This document shows positions 9,740 to 17,860 of a stretch of 64,000 nt of DNA, in pieces. Origin of the DNA: Actinocorallia herbida (GTDB lineage: Bacteria; Actinomycetota; Actinomycetes; Streptosporangiales; Streptosporangiaceae); assembly GCF_003751225.1 (NCBI RefSeq), contig NZ_RJKE01000001.1:5456001-5520000 (forward strand), given 5' to 3'. Within the stretch, counting starts at the first letter, position 1; each line of letters opens with the position of its first letter. The notes under the pieces were generated by a model. The model had not been told where the DNA came from. It saw only the letters and a program-made list of their open reading frames with translations, and made no database searches. The translations under genes were made by a program, and so were the position numbers.

Positions 9740-9774
9740 GGGCCCGGTCCGACCATCCAGCGGACCGGGCCCTT
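9740..9774. terminator. Terminator between CoA-transferase and OYE genes
   Basis: Arms 9740-9750 and 9762-9772 (GGGCCCGGTCC and its complement) pair perfectly around an 11-base loop, followed by TT. The flanking genes converge. Confidence 0.75.
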
Positions 9775-9812
9775 CGCACGTCGCCGTCACCGCCCGGTAC
9801 GGTGCCGCACCT

Positions 9813-10919
9813 TCACCGAGCGAGGGTGGCGGCCGTGCGCTCGTAGGGCCGGTAGGTCAGGTAGCCCTCGTCGCCGCCCTGGTAGAAGGTGGCCTCGTCG
9901 GCCGGGGCGATCGGGGCGCCGGTGCGCAGGCGCTCGACGAGGTCGGGATTGGCGAGATAGGCGCGGCCGAAGCTGATCAGCTCGGCGCCGAGGCCGAGCC
10001 AGTGCTCCGCCGCGGCGAGGTCGGTCTGCGCCGCGCCCATCGGCATCACCGGGTTCATGATGAGCGTGCCCGGCCAGGCCCGGCGCAGGGCGAGCAGGGA
10101 AGGCTCGTCCACCGTCGCCTCCAGGTGGACGTAGGCGAGTCCGAGGCGGGCGAGCTCGCCGAGCAAGGCGGTGTAGAGGCCGAGGACGTCGTCCTCCGCC
10201 ACGCCCCAGAAGGCCGCGCCGGGCGAGAGGCGGATCCCGGTCCTGGAGGCGCCGACGGCCTCGGCGGTGGCGGTCGCGGCCTCGACGGCGAACCGGATCC
10301 GGTTTCGCACCGAGCCGCCGTAGCGATCGGTGCGCAGGTTGGCGTTGGACGAGAGGAACTGCGAGATCAGGTAGCCGTTCGCGCCGTGCAGTTCCACCCC
10401 GTCGAAGCCCGCGTCGACCGCGCGGCGGGCGGCGTCCGCATAGGAGCCTGCGTGTTCGGGCACCTCGTGGGTCTCCAGCGCCCGCGGCACCGGCGCGGGC
10501 CGCGGACCTGCCGGGGTGAACACGGCGCCGACGGCGGGCACGGCCGAGGGCCCGACCGGCTGCGCTCCCGTGGTGTCCGGATGCGAGACCCGGCCTCCGT
10601 GCATCAGCTGGGCGAAGATCCGGCCGCCGTTGGCGTGCACGGCGGCGGTCACCTGGCGCCACGAGTCCGTCTGCGCGTCGGTGTGCAGGCCGGGGGTGCC
10701 CGGGCTCGACTGGCCGATCAGGCTCGGCTGGACCCCTTCGCTGACGATCAGCCCGGCGGTGGCGCGCTGGGCGTAGTAGGCGGCCATCGACGCGGTCGCC
10801 AGTCCTCCGGCGGCGGCGCGCGCCCGCGTCATCGGGGCCATCACCACCCGGTTGGGCAGCGTCAGCCCGCCGAGGCGGTATCCGGTGAGCAGCGTGCTCG
10901 GTGCGGTGGTCGTGGTCAT
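9813..10919 (-). CDS. Old yellow enzyme family NADH:flavin oxidoreductase
   Basis: This 368-residue FMN enzyme has the family N-terminus (LPNRVVMAPMTRARA), LIVSEG, and the H-G-A-N-G-Y-L-I-S-Q-F segment with the RYGGS loop. OYE proteins reduce alpha,beta-unsaturated carbonyls, nitroesters or quinones with NAD(P)H. It diverges from a MerR regulator 129 bases away, which suggests induction by an electrophile. It is not part of the flanking operons; a role in reducing enone intermediates is possible but unproven. Confidence 0.92.
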   Translation of the reverse strand: MTTTTAPSTLLTGYRLGGLTLPNRVVMAPMTRARAAAGGLATASMAAYYAQRATAGLIVSEGVQPSLIGQSSPGTPGLHTDAQTDSWRQVTAAVHANGGRIFAQLMHGGRVSHPDTTGAQPVGPSAVPAVGAVFTPAGPRPAPVPRALETHEVPEHAGSYADAARRAVDAGFDGVELHGANGYLISQFLSSNANLRTDRYGGSVRNRIRFAVEAATATAEAVGASRTGIRLSPGAAFWGVAEDDVLGLYTALLGELARLGLAYVHLEATVDEPSLLALRRAWPGTLIMNPVMPMGAAQTDLAAAEHWLGLGAELISFGRAYLANPDLVERLRTGAPIAPADEATFYQGGDEGYLTYRPYERTAATLAR

Positions 10920-10980
10920 GCGAAGCCCTTCGTTCGAAGTCGCGGACCCTGCTCGCGAGCCCGTCCTTCGGCTACGCTAA

Positions 10981-11016
10981 AACCTCACATTGACGTCAGA
11001 TGCAAGCTATGTGACC
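10981..11016. promoter_or_regulatory. Operator candidate between OYE and MerR genes
   Basis: The gap holds the perfect palindrome TGACGTCA (10991-10998) and outer inverted arms TCACAT (10985-10990) and ATGTGA (11009-11014). On the minus strand TTGCAT followed after about 18 bases by TTTAGC could be the OYE promoter, long-spaced as MerR-type promoters are. Promoter assignment is tentative. Confidence 0.4.
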
Positions 11017-11048
11017 GAGATCTTTCGATTGTTCGACGGGAGGACGCC

Positions 11049-11459
11049 ATGCGGATCGGTGAGCTCGCGGACCGCACCGGGGTGAGTGTCAGGTCGCTGC
11101 GCTACTACGAGGAGCAGGGCCTGCTGCACAGCACCCGCACCACCAGCGGCCAGCGCCGCTACGCCGGCCCCGCGGTGGAACGGGTGCTGTTCCTCCAGCG
11201 CCTGTACGCGGCGGGACTGTCCAGCCGCACCATCGCCGAGCTGCTGCCCTGCGTCGACGCTCCCAGCGAGGACCACTCCGTGGCCGCCCTGGACCGGATG
11301 GAACAGGAGCGCGCGAAGCTCGACGCCCACATCACGGACCTCGTCGGCACCCGGGACGCCCTCGACGCCCTCATGTCCGTCGCCCGCGACGCCCTCGCCG
11401 CCCTGCGCACGCCCGGCCGCCGGCCTGATCACGACAGGTCGGGGGTCACCACGGGATGA
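11049..11459 (+). CDS. MerR family transcriptional regulator
   Basis: The 136-residue protein has the winged helix MRIGELADRTGVSVRSLRYY with EEQGLL, the MerR hallmark, then a coiled-coil dimerisation helix at about 75-125. No cysteine cluster for metals is evident; the only cysteine sits near residue 68. MerR proteins of this small type activate a neighbouring promoter on binding a small molecule. The neighbouring OYE gene is the obvious target. Start supported by GGGAGGACGCC upstream. Confidence 0.92.
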   Translation: MRIGELADRTGVSVRSLRYYEEQGLLHSTRTTSGQRRYAGPAVERVLFLQRLYAAGLSSRTIAELLPCVDAPSEDHSVAALDRMEQERAKLDAHITDLVGTRDALDALMSVARDALAALRTPGRRPDHDRSGVTTG

Positions 11460-11672
11460 CGCCGTCGTCCTCGAAGAACGCACCGGCCGGGCCCCGTCGG
11501 GCCGGCCCCGTTGGTCCTGAGATCGCGCGGCCACCCGGCTGTGACCGGTGCGCAGGCCCTGGTTCCCGAAGCCACGGCGAGGTTCCCCGGGGCGGGGCGG
11601 TTTTTGCCATGGCGGTGCCGCCGCCTGGGCGTTCGCGGGCCTGAACACGGGAACTTCCAGGGAGAGTTGTTC

Positions 11673-11771
11673 ATGCGATGGTCGATCTTCGGGGCCCCGC
11701 ACATGCCGCTGGAACGCCGCGCCGGAGCCCGGGTCCCCAGAAATCGCGGCGGTGATGCCCGGGGGTCGTGA
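11673..11771 (+). CDS. Possible 32-codon leader ORF before the PAS kinase
   Basis: ATG 11673 is preceded by GGGAGAG with about six bases spacing. The frame ends TGA at 11769-11771, sharing its last base with the kinase ATG (TGATG). The peptide is basic and recognised as nothing. The 311-base gap 11460-11770 holds no other gene I can support. It could be a translational-coupling leader, or chance. Confidence 0.3.
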   Translation: MRWSIFGAPHMPLERRAGARVPRNRGGDARGS

Positions 11772-13000
11772 TGGACGAGATGGACTTCTTCGACGTGTTC
11801 GATGCCGCTCCGGTCGCACTGGCGGTGCTGTCGACGGATCTGCGGTTCGTCGCGGTGAACCGGGCCCATGAGGAGTTGTTCGGCCGGTCGCGCGAGCAGT
11901 GCGTCGGCCGTCCCGCCTTCGAGGTGTTCCCGAGTAGGACCTGGCAGCACGGCAAGCAGGCGCTCAAGGAGTCGATGGAGCGGGCGGTGGCCGGCGGGGA
12001 GTGCGGGGCCGAGATCACGCTGATGCAGCGCTACGACATCGAGACGGCGGGCGCGGGAGGGACGTTCGAGGAGAGGTACTGGACCTCGGCCAACTGCCCG
12101 GTGAGGAACCGCGACGGTGAGATCTGCGGCCTGGTCGTGCGGCTGCAGGAGGTGACCTCCTTCGTCGACTCGATGCACGGGCGGGGCAGGTCGGAGTTCT
12201 CCCGTGCCGGACTGTCGCACGCGGCCGCGGTCGAGGCGCAGCTGTTCGCCCAGACCGGGCAGTTGCAGGAGCTCAACCAGCGGCTGCGCAACGCCGAGGC
12301 CCACCACCGCCACCTCGCCGAAGGGCTGCAGGAGATGGTGCGGCATCAGCGCCAGGCGGTCGCCGACACCTCCCATGACCTGCGCAGCCCCCTCACCGGC
12401 CTGCGGACCAGGCTGGAAGACGCCCTCGCCGACCCCGACTGCGACCCCCACGAGATCCTCCAGGCCGCCCTGCACGACGCCGAACGGCTCGGCGACATCA
12501 TCAGCGACCTCCTGGAGCTGGGCCGTCTGGAGTCCGGCGCGCCCGCGGCGACCGAGCCGATCGACCTCGCCCGCCTGCTGCGCACCGAGATCGCCCATCG
12601 CGACCCCGCCACCACGACCACCACCTACCTGACACCCGGCATCGTGGTGGACACCTCGGAGATCCGCCTCACCCGCCTGGTGGACAACCTGCTGGCCAAC
12701 GCCGAACGCCACACCCGCTCCCACATCGACGTGCGCCTCACCACCGATGACGGGCACGCCGTGCTGGAGGTCATCGACAACGGCCCCGGCATCCCCGCCG
12801 CCGACCGGGAGAAGGTCTTCGACCGTTTCTTCCGCCGTCCCGACGCCCGCGCCGCCGACCCGGGCGGCAGCGGCCTGGGCCTGCCGATCTCCCGCCAGAT
12901 CGCCGAAGCCCACGGCGGAACCCTGCTCGCCACCGACCGCGCCGACGGCGTCCCCGGAGCCCGCCTAGTCCTCCGTCTCCCCCTGCACCACCGCCCCTGA
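11771..13000 (+). CDS. Cytosolic PAS-domain sensor histidine kinase (orphan)
   Basis: The 409-residue protein has an N-terminal PAS domain (about 5-115), a coiled coil (about 150-195), and a HisKA box TSH202DLRSPLTGL. The HATPase domain follows with N-box NLLANAERH, DNGPGIP and GGSGLGLPIS. There is no membrane segment, so the signal is intracellular. No response regulator gene adjoins, making it an orphan kinase. A GTG three bases upstream is an alternative start. The PAS ligand is unknown. Confidence 0.9.
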   Translation: MDEMDFFDVFDAAPVALAVLSTDLRFVAVNRAHEELFGRSREQCVGRPAFEVFPSRTWQHGKQALKESMERAVAGGECGAEITLMQRYDIETAGAGGTFEERYWTSANCPVRNRDGEICGLVVRLQEVTSFVDSMHGRGRSEFSRAGLSHAAAVEAQLFAQTGQLQELNQRLRNAEAHHRHLAEGLQEMVRHQRQAVADTSHDLRSPLTGLRTRLEDALADPDCDPHEILQAALHDAERLGDIISDLLELGRLESGAPAATEPIDLARLLRTEIAHRDPATTTTTYLTPGIVVDTSEIRLTRLVDNLLANAERHTRSHIDVRLTTDDGHAVLEVIDNGPGIPAADREKVFDRFFRRPDARAADPGGSGLGLPISRQIAEAHGGTLLATDRADGVPGARLVLRLPLHHRP

Positions 13001-13062
13001 GCGGCGAGGGCCGCAGGGCACCGGCCGTCCGGACCCGGTACCCCGCGGTCGCGGGACGTGCG

Positions 13063-13518
13063 CTACTCGGGGCGGTGGGCGTCGGCGACGGCCTGGATGT
13101 CGGTGAGGAAGCGGAGGACGACGGCGAGATCGGCGTCGGAGTAGGCGGCCAGCGCGGTCAGGGCGTCGGAGATCACGGGGGCGAAGAAGTCCTCGCCGAG
13201 GGCGGTGGCCTGCCCGGTGACCTCGATGAGGACGCGGCGGCGGTCCCGGGGGTCGCGCGCGCGGCGGATGTGGCCGAGGCGCTCCAGCCGGTCGAGGAGG
13301 GCGGTCGTGCCCGCCGAGTTCAGGCCCAGCGCGGCGCCGAGTCGGCCCGGGGTCGCGGGGGCGCCCGAGCGCGCGGCGTCGAGCAGGGCGATCAGCGCGC
13401 GCAGGTCGGTCGGATGGAGGCCGTGGCGGTGCGCGAACGCGGCCCCGAGCAGGTGCAGGTCGACGGTGACGGCCCGCAGCCCGTGCACGACCGGCATCCC
13501 GCGTTCAGCATCGCCCAT
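13063..13518 (-). CDS. MarR family transcriptional regulator
   Basis: The 151-residue winged-helix protein shows the MarR pattern: LHPTDLRALIALL, the recognition helix around LGLNSAGTTALLDRLERLGHI, and the wing RARDPRDRRRVLIEVT. Start 13518 has GAAGGGG upstream; ATG 13545 is in frame but lacks a site. It diverges from an alpha/beta hydrolase, with a clear palindromic operator between. It probably represses that hydrolase and itself until an aromatic or lipophilic ligand binds. Confidence 0.92.
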   Translation of the reverse strand: MGDAERGMPVVHGLRAVTVDLHLLGAAFAHRHGLHPTDLRALIALLDAARSGAPATPGRLGAALGLNSAGTTALLDRLERLGHIRRARDPRDRRRVLIEVTGQATALGEDFFAPVISDALTALAAYSDADLAVVLRFLTDIQAVADAHRPE

Positions 13519-13547
13519 GCCTACCCCTTCCGGTGTCCCGCGCATAT

Positions 13548-13582
13548 TATCTCGTTGAGCGAGATACTTGGCAGGCGAGATA
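13548..13582. promoter_or_regulatory. MarR operator with three half-sites
   Basis: TATCTCG (13548-13554), five-base spacer, CGAGATA (13560-13566) is a perfect inverted repeat. A further direct copy CGAGATA lies at 13576-13582, three bases before the hydrolase ribosome site GGAGGA. All lie between the divergent MarR and hydrolase starts. Confidence 0.75.
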
Positions 13583-13596
13583 TCGGAGGAGAATTC

Positions 13597-14448
13597 GTGG
13601 CCGACGACCCGGCCCGCTTCCGCGCGGCGTACGACGCCGTGCTGGGCCTGTGGGGAACGCCCGTGGAGACCGTCGAGGTCGAATCCGACCACGGCACGAC
13701 GCGGGTCGCCGTCTGCGGCCCGCCCGACGGCGAACCGCTCGTGCTGCTGCACGGCGGCGGCGCCACCTCGGCCGTCTGGTTCGCGAACGCGGCGGAACTC
13801 GGACGGACCCGCCGCGTCTACGCCGTCGACCGGATCGGTGAGCCGGGCCGGAGCACGCCCGGCGCGGGCCGCCCGCGTACCGCGGCCGACCTCCTCGGCT
13901 GGCTCGACACCGTCCTCACCGGCCTCGGCCTGCGCCGCGCCGACCTCTGCGGCCACTCCTACGGGGGCTGGATCGCCCTGGCGTACGCGCTGCGCAGCCC
14001 GGAACGGGTGCGCTCGCTCGTCCTGCTCGACCCCACCCAGTGCCTCGCCGGCTTCCGGGCCGGCTACCTACTGCGCGCGCTCCCGCTGCTGCTGCGCCCG
14101 ACCGCCCGCCGCGCCGAGGAGTTCCTGGCGTGGGAGACGGGCGGCGTCCCCCTCGAACCCGCGTGGGTGCGGCTCTACGGCCTCGCGGCGGAGTTCCCCG
14201 GCACCCGGATCGTCCCCGCCCGCCGCTTCACCCGCCGCGAACTGCGCTCCCTCGCCGTCCCCGCCCTCGTCCTCCTCGCCGGACGCGGCCGGGCCCACGA
14301 CGCCCGCCGCGTCGCAGCCGCCTCCACCCGCCTCCTCCCCGGCGCCCGCACTCGCGTCCTCCCCTCCCTCACCCACCACGCCATCCCCTACACGGACGCC
14401 CCCACCCTCAACCACACCATCCTGGACTTCCTCACCACCCGCCGTTGA
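13597..14448 (+). CDS. Alpha/beta hydrolase
   Basis: The 283-residue protein has the oxyanion HGGG motif (LVLLHGGGATSAVW), the nucleophile elbow GHSYGG, and a catalytic His near the C-terminus (LTHHAIPY). It is likely an esterase, lactonase or C-C hydrolase. The start is GTG 13597 with GGAGGA six bases upstream. Codons toward the 3' end are extremely CCC/CTC-rich. Regulated by the divergent MarR protein through the operator 13548-13582. Confidence 0.88.
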   Translation: MADDPARFRAAYDAVLGLWGTPVETVEVESDHGTTRVAVCGPPDGEPLVLLHGGGATSAVWFANAAELGRTRRVYAVDRIGEPGRSTPGAGRPRTAADLLGWLDTVLTGLGLRRADLCGHSYGGWIALAYALRSPERVRSLVLLDPTQCLAGFRAGYLLRALPLLLRPTARRAEEFLAWETGGVPLEPAWVRLYGLAAEFPGTRIVPARRFTRRELRSLAVPALVLLAGRGRAHDARRVAAASTRLLPGARTRVLPSLTHHAIPYTDAPTLNHTILDFLTTRR

Positions 14449-14509
14449 GCAGAAGCGGCCGGGTGCCGCCCTCCCCCTGGGGCCGGTGAGGCCTACTGGA
14501 GCCCCCCCG

Positions 14510-14743
14510 TCACCACCCGGTGCGGTGCCGCACCCAGTGGAGGGCCGCGGCGGCGGCCCTCGCCTGGTAGGGGCGCAGATTCGGGACGGCGGGCGGGGCG
14601 GGGCAGCGGGCACAGTAGCCCGCGAACGCCACCGCGTATGAGGTGACCGCGTCGCGGGGAACTCCGGTCGCGGCGACCGCTTCACGAAGCGGCGATGGCA
14701 GATCCTCCCAGGCGGCCCTCTGTGCGGTGGCCGTGTTCCCCAT
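14510..14743 (-). pseudogene. Internally deleted aminoglycoside phosphotransferase-like relic
   Basis: The 77-codon frame begins like the N-terminus of actinobacterial APH-family proteins (RAAWEDLPSPLREAVAATG). It then jumps to a typical APH C-terminus (PAPPAVPNLRPYQARAAAAA, ALHWVRHRTGW). The ATP and HxD catalytic regions, about 200 residues, are missing. I read it as a deletion remnant. An intact small protein of unknown role is the alternative. Family assignment rests on recalled sequence patterns. Confidence 0.45.
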
Positions 14744-14844
14744 GGCCAAGGGATACCGCCTCAGGAGGCGGGAAGCCCGGCGGACGCGCGGGATCGGCGG
14801 CCCGGGGCACTTCTAGGAGCGGCCCCGGGACAAGGGGGTGTCGG

Positions 14845-16071
14845 TCAGAGGAGTTTCTGGATGGCGTTGGCGATGTCCTGGGCCGGGGTGGCCGCGGGGA
14901 GGAGGCGGCGGGCCTGGTTGAGGGCGCGGACCCAGTTGACGGTGACGGCCCCGCAGGCGGCGCCGGTGGCGGTGGCGTGGATGACGGCCACCTTGCCGTT
15001 CTCCGCGAGGTCGCCTATGACGAGGGAGGTGCCTTCGGGGTCGCGGCGGCCGAAGGCGTTGACCTTCCAGTCGTACTGGTCGGACCACACGTAGTCGGTG
15101 GGCTCGTAGGCGTCCTGAAGGCCCTTGGTGATGGCCTCGGCGACGTAGCGCGCCTGGTCGCTGGCGTTGGTCCAGTGCTCGGCGCGGACGCCGTGGCCGC
15201 GGCCCGGGTGGGGCCAGTGGGCGACGTCGCCGACCGCATAGACGTCGTCGGCGCCGAGGGCGCGGAGGAAGCCGTCCGTGGCGACGCCGTTGTCGAGGTT
15301 CAGGCCCGAGCCGGCGAGCCAGCCCGTCGAGGGGACGGAACCGATGCCGACGACCACCGTGGAGGCCGGGAGGCGCTCGCCGTTGTCGAGTTCGACGGTC
15401 AGCTCCCCCGGCGTGCCCTCGATCCCCACGACGCCGGCGCCGAACCGGGTCTCGGTGCCGTTGCGGCGGTGCAGGTCGACCAGGCCGCCCGCGATCTCCG
15501 GTCCGACGAGCCGCGCCATCGGCTCCGGCACCGGGTCGACGATCGTGACGGCGCAGCCGTATCCGCGCGCGGCGGCGGCGATCTCGGTCCCGATGAAGCC
15601 GCCGCCGACCACGACGACGGGCTCCCCGAGCGCGAGCCGCGCGGCGATCGACCGCGCGTCGTCCAGGGTCCGCAGCTGGTGGACGCCCTCCGGAAGCCAC
15701 GGGGACGGGCGGGCGGCGGCCCCGGTGGCGATCACCAGCACGTCGTAGGGCACGGTCGTGCCGTCGCCGAGGCGCACGGACCGGGCCGCGGTGTCGAGGC
15801 CGACCGCGGCGGCGCCGAGCCGGAGTTCGACCGCCAGTTCGGCGAACTCGGCGGGGCCGGCCAGCCGGATCTCGTCGACCGACGCCTGCGACCACTCCCC
15901 CTTGAGCAGGCTCTTCGACAGCGGCGGGCGGTCGTAGGGCAGCTCGGCCTCCGCCCCGATGAGGGTGATGGGGCCGGTGTGGCCGAGGGTCCGAAGGCTC
16001 TGCGCGGTCCTCGTCCCGGCGAGCGACGCGCCGACGATGACTACGTGGCGGTGGGCAGCGGCTTCGGTCAT
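14845..16071 (-). CDS. FAD-dependent ferredoxin reductase (rhodocoxin/putidaredoxin reductase type)
   Basis: The 408-residue flavoprotein has the N-terminal FAD motif HVVIVGASLAGTRTAQSLR, an ATG motif (LVIATGAAARP), the NAD motif VVVGGGFIGTEIAAAA, and YAVGDVA for the FAD ribityl site. It should pass electrons from NAD(P)H to the small P450 ferredoxins, completing a class I P450 chain. It diverges from an SDR/CMD operon through a promoter region that closely mimics the one before the P450 operon at 5.1-5.4 kb. That supports joint regulation. Confidence 0.93.
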   Translation of the reverse strand: MTEAAAHRHVVIVGASLAGTRTAQSLRTLGHTGPITLIGAEAELPYDRPPLSKSLLKGEWSQASVDEIRLAGPAEFAELAVELRLGAAAVGLDTAARSVRLGDGTTVPYDVLVIATGAAARPSPWLPEGVHQLRTLDDARSIAARLALGEPVVVVGGGFIGTEIAAAARGYGCAVTIVDPVPEPMARLVGPEIAGGLVDLHRRNGTETRFGAGVVGIEGTPGELTVELDNGERLPASTVVVGIGSVPSTGWLAGSGLNLDNGVATDGFLRALGADDVYAVGDVAHWPHPGRGHGVRAEHWTNASDQARYVAEAITKGLQDAYEPTDYVWSDQYDWKVNAFGRRDPEGTSLVIGDLAENGKVAVIHATATGAACGAVTVNWVRALNQARRLLPAATPAQDIANAIQKLL

Positions 16072-16382
16072 CGTCCGGGTCCTTCGGGGTCTGGGTTGAT
16101 GGGGGCGCGCGCCATGCGACTTCTCTTAAAGAGAACAGGCGGTCCATATAACGCAACATTCCCATTCTGGCCACCCGTCGCCCCAGTGTCAACGAAGTAC
16201 TGCGCGGACGCCCGGATCCCCCACCTACGAGAGCTTGACATCTCACTCTGTGTCACGCCATTCTGGGCAGATCCTCAACAACAGAACACACGTTTCGTTG
16301 TTCGAGGCAAGCTAGGGAAAGATTGGGGACGTATCTCGATGACCAAGGCGCACACCTTCCCGCCCGTTCCGCGAGGTGGCCG
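16072..16382. promoter_or_regulatory. Divergent promoter region, ferredoxin reductase / SDR
   Basis: On the plus strand TTGACA (16235-16240), 18-base spacer, CATTCT (16259-16264), then GAACACACGT (16284-16293) merging into CGTTTCGTTGTTCG. On the reductase side AACGCAACATTC (16150-16161) followed by ATTCTG (16164-16169). An extra palindrome TTCTCTT-A-AAGAGAA sits at 16121-16135. The order and spacing mirror 5109-5423. Confidence 0.6.
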
Positions 16383-17138
16383 ATGACGAGCGCAGGCCGC
16401 GTCGCCGTCGTCACCGGAGGAGCCGCGGGCATCGGCCTGGCGATCTCCGAGCGCCTCGCGCAGGACGGGTTCAAGGTCGCCATCCTCGACGTCGTCGACG
16501 GAGCCGCCGAGCAGGCCGCCAAGTCGATCGAGGCGGCCGGCGGGGTCGCCCGCGGCTACCGCGCCGACGTCAGCGACCGCGCGGCGGTCGACGCGGCGCT
16601 CGCCGAGGCCCGCGCCGAACTCGGGCCGCCGGCCGCCGTCGTGGCCAACGCCGCCGTCGCCCTGCAGCAGTCCTTCCTCGACATGACGCTGGAGCAGTGG
16701 AACGCCACGCTGGCGATCAACCTGACCGGGACGTTCAACGTCGTCCAGTCCGCGCTCCCCGATCTCGTCGAGGCGGGCTGGGGGCGGGTCGTGCTGATCT
16801 CCTCCTCCAGCGCGCAGCGCGGCGCCCCGCGGATGGCCCACTACGCGGCGTCCAAGGGCGGCCAGATGGCCCTGACCAAGGCCCTCGCCGTCGAGTTCGC
16901 CAAGACGGGCGTCACCGTCAACACCGTCGCCCCCTCCTCGATCGACACCCCGAGCGTGCAGAAGAAGCGCGCAGCGGGCGCCATGCCGTCGGCCGAGGAC
17001 ATGGCCAAGTACATCCCCGTCGGGCGGATGGGGACCGGCGCGGACATCGCCGCCGCGGTCGCCTACCTCGCCTCCGACGAGGCCTCCTACGTGACCGGCC
17101 AGACCATCAGTGTCAACGGCGGTTCCTTCATTGGGTGA
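16383..17138 (+). CDS. Short-chain dehydrogenase/reductase (FabG-like)
   Basis: The 251-residue classical SDR has TGGAAGIG for NAD(P) binding, NAAVAL at the NNAG position, a Ser-rich active-site strand (LISSSSAQRG) and Y-A-A-S-K. It oxidises or reduces a hydroxyl/keto group. ATG 16383 has GAGG seven bases upstream; an earlier in-frame ATG at 16323 would add 20 unusual residues. It is followed after four bases by the CMD-family gene. It is likely an alcohol dehydrogenase step of the pathway. Confidence 0.92.
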   Translation: MTSAGRVAVVTGGAAGIGLAISERLAQDGFKVAILDVVDGAAEQAAKSIEAAGGVARGYRADVSDRAAVDAALAEARAELGPPAAVVANAAVALQQSFLDMTLEQWNATLAINLTGTFNVVQSALPDLVEAGWGRVVLISSSSAQRGAPRMAHYAASKGGQMALTKALAVEFAKTGVTVNTVAPSSIDTPSVQKKRAAGAMPSAEDMAKYIPVGRMGTGADIAAAVAYLASDEASYVTGQTISVNGGSFIG

Positions 17139-17142
17139 TCAC

Positions 17143-17748
17143 ATGAACCAGCGGCGTATCCCGCCCCGTCCCGTCGACGACTGGACCGAGGAGGTCGACG
17201 AGGCCTTCTCCGTGCTCCGCGCCCACGTGCCCGGCGGCCAGGCCGCCGCGCCCGGTCCGGCGACCCGGCCGCAGTCCAACATCCTGGGCATCTACGCCTG
17301 GCATCCCGACTTCATCCGCGGCTGGATGCCCTTCTCCAACCACCTGCGCCACTCCACGCTCTCCGACCGGGTGCGCGAGATGGCGATCATCCGGACGACC
17401 TGGCTCGGGTTCGGCGAGTACGAGTGGGCGCAGCACGTGCGGATGAGCCGCGCGGGCGGGTACCTCACCGACGCCGAGATCGACGCGCTGTCCGAGGGCC
17501 CCGACGCGGCCGAGTGGTCCGCGCCGGACGCCGCGATCGTCCGGGCCGTCGACGAGCAGTACGGCGCCAAGAACATCGCGGACGCCACCTGGAGTGAGCT
17601 GGAGGCGCAGTTCTCCCGGGCGCAGCTCCTCGACTTCGTGTTCACCGTGGGCACCTACGACATGCACTGCACCGCGTTCAACGTGCTCGGCCTGGAGCTC
17701 GACGCGGGCATGACGGGATTCCCCGAAGGCCACCGGCGCACCCCCTGA
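17143..17748 (+). CDS. Carboxymuconolactone decarboxylase (CMD) family protein
   Basis: The 201-residue protein has the CMD helical core: REMAIIRTTWLGFGEYEWAQ, then H and VRMSRAGGYLTDAEI. The usual E-x-x-C-x-x-H peroxidase-type cysteine is absent (EYEWAQH), so it is not an AhpD-like peroxidase. Proteins of this subgroup sit in many catabolic operons, but their reaction is not established. It is coupled to the SDR four bases upstream. Confidence 0.85.
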   Translation: MNQRRIPPRPVDDWTEEVDEAFSVLRAHVPGGQAAAPGPATRPQSNILGIYAWHPDFIRGWMPFSNHLRHSTLSDRVREMAIIRTTWLGFGEYEWAQHVRMSRAGGYLTDAEIDALSEGPDAAEWSAPDAAIVRAVDEQYGAKNIADATWSELEAQFSRAQLLDFVFTVGTYDMHCTAFNVLGLELDAGMTGFPEGHRRTP

Positions 17749-17760
17749 AAGCGGCGATGC

Positions 17761-17814
17761 GACGAGGGTCCGGCTTGCCCCGGCCGCGCCGGTCCGGGCG
17801 GCCGGGCCCTCGTC
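17761..17814 (+). terminator. Terminator of the SDR/CMD operon
   Basis: Arms 17761-17773 and 17802-17814 form a 13-bp stem (one G-T pair) enclosing further GC-rich pairing. It begins 13 bases after the CMD stop. Confidence 0.7.
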
Positions 17815-17860
17815 CATCGCACCCTCTGCCTCCCCCGCCGTCCTGGTAGATTGATGGATC

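Noticed and set aside
10990-10995. TTGACG as -35 box of the MerR gene
   Set aside because: No acceptable -10 lies 16-20 bases downstream; the bases are better explained as part of the TGACGTCA palindrome.
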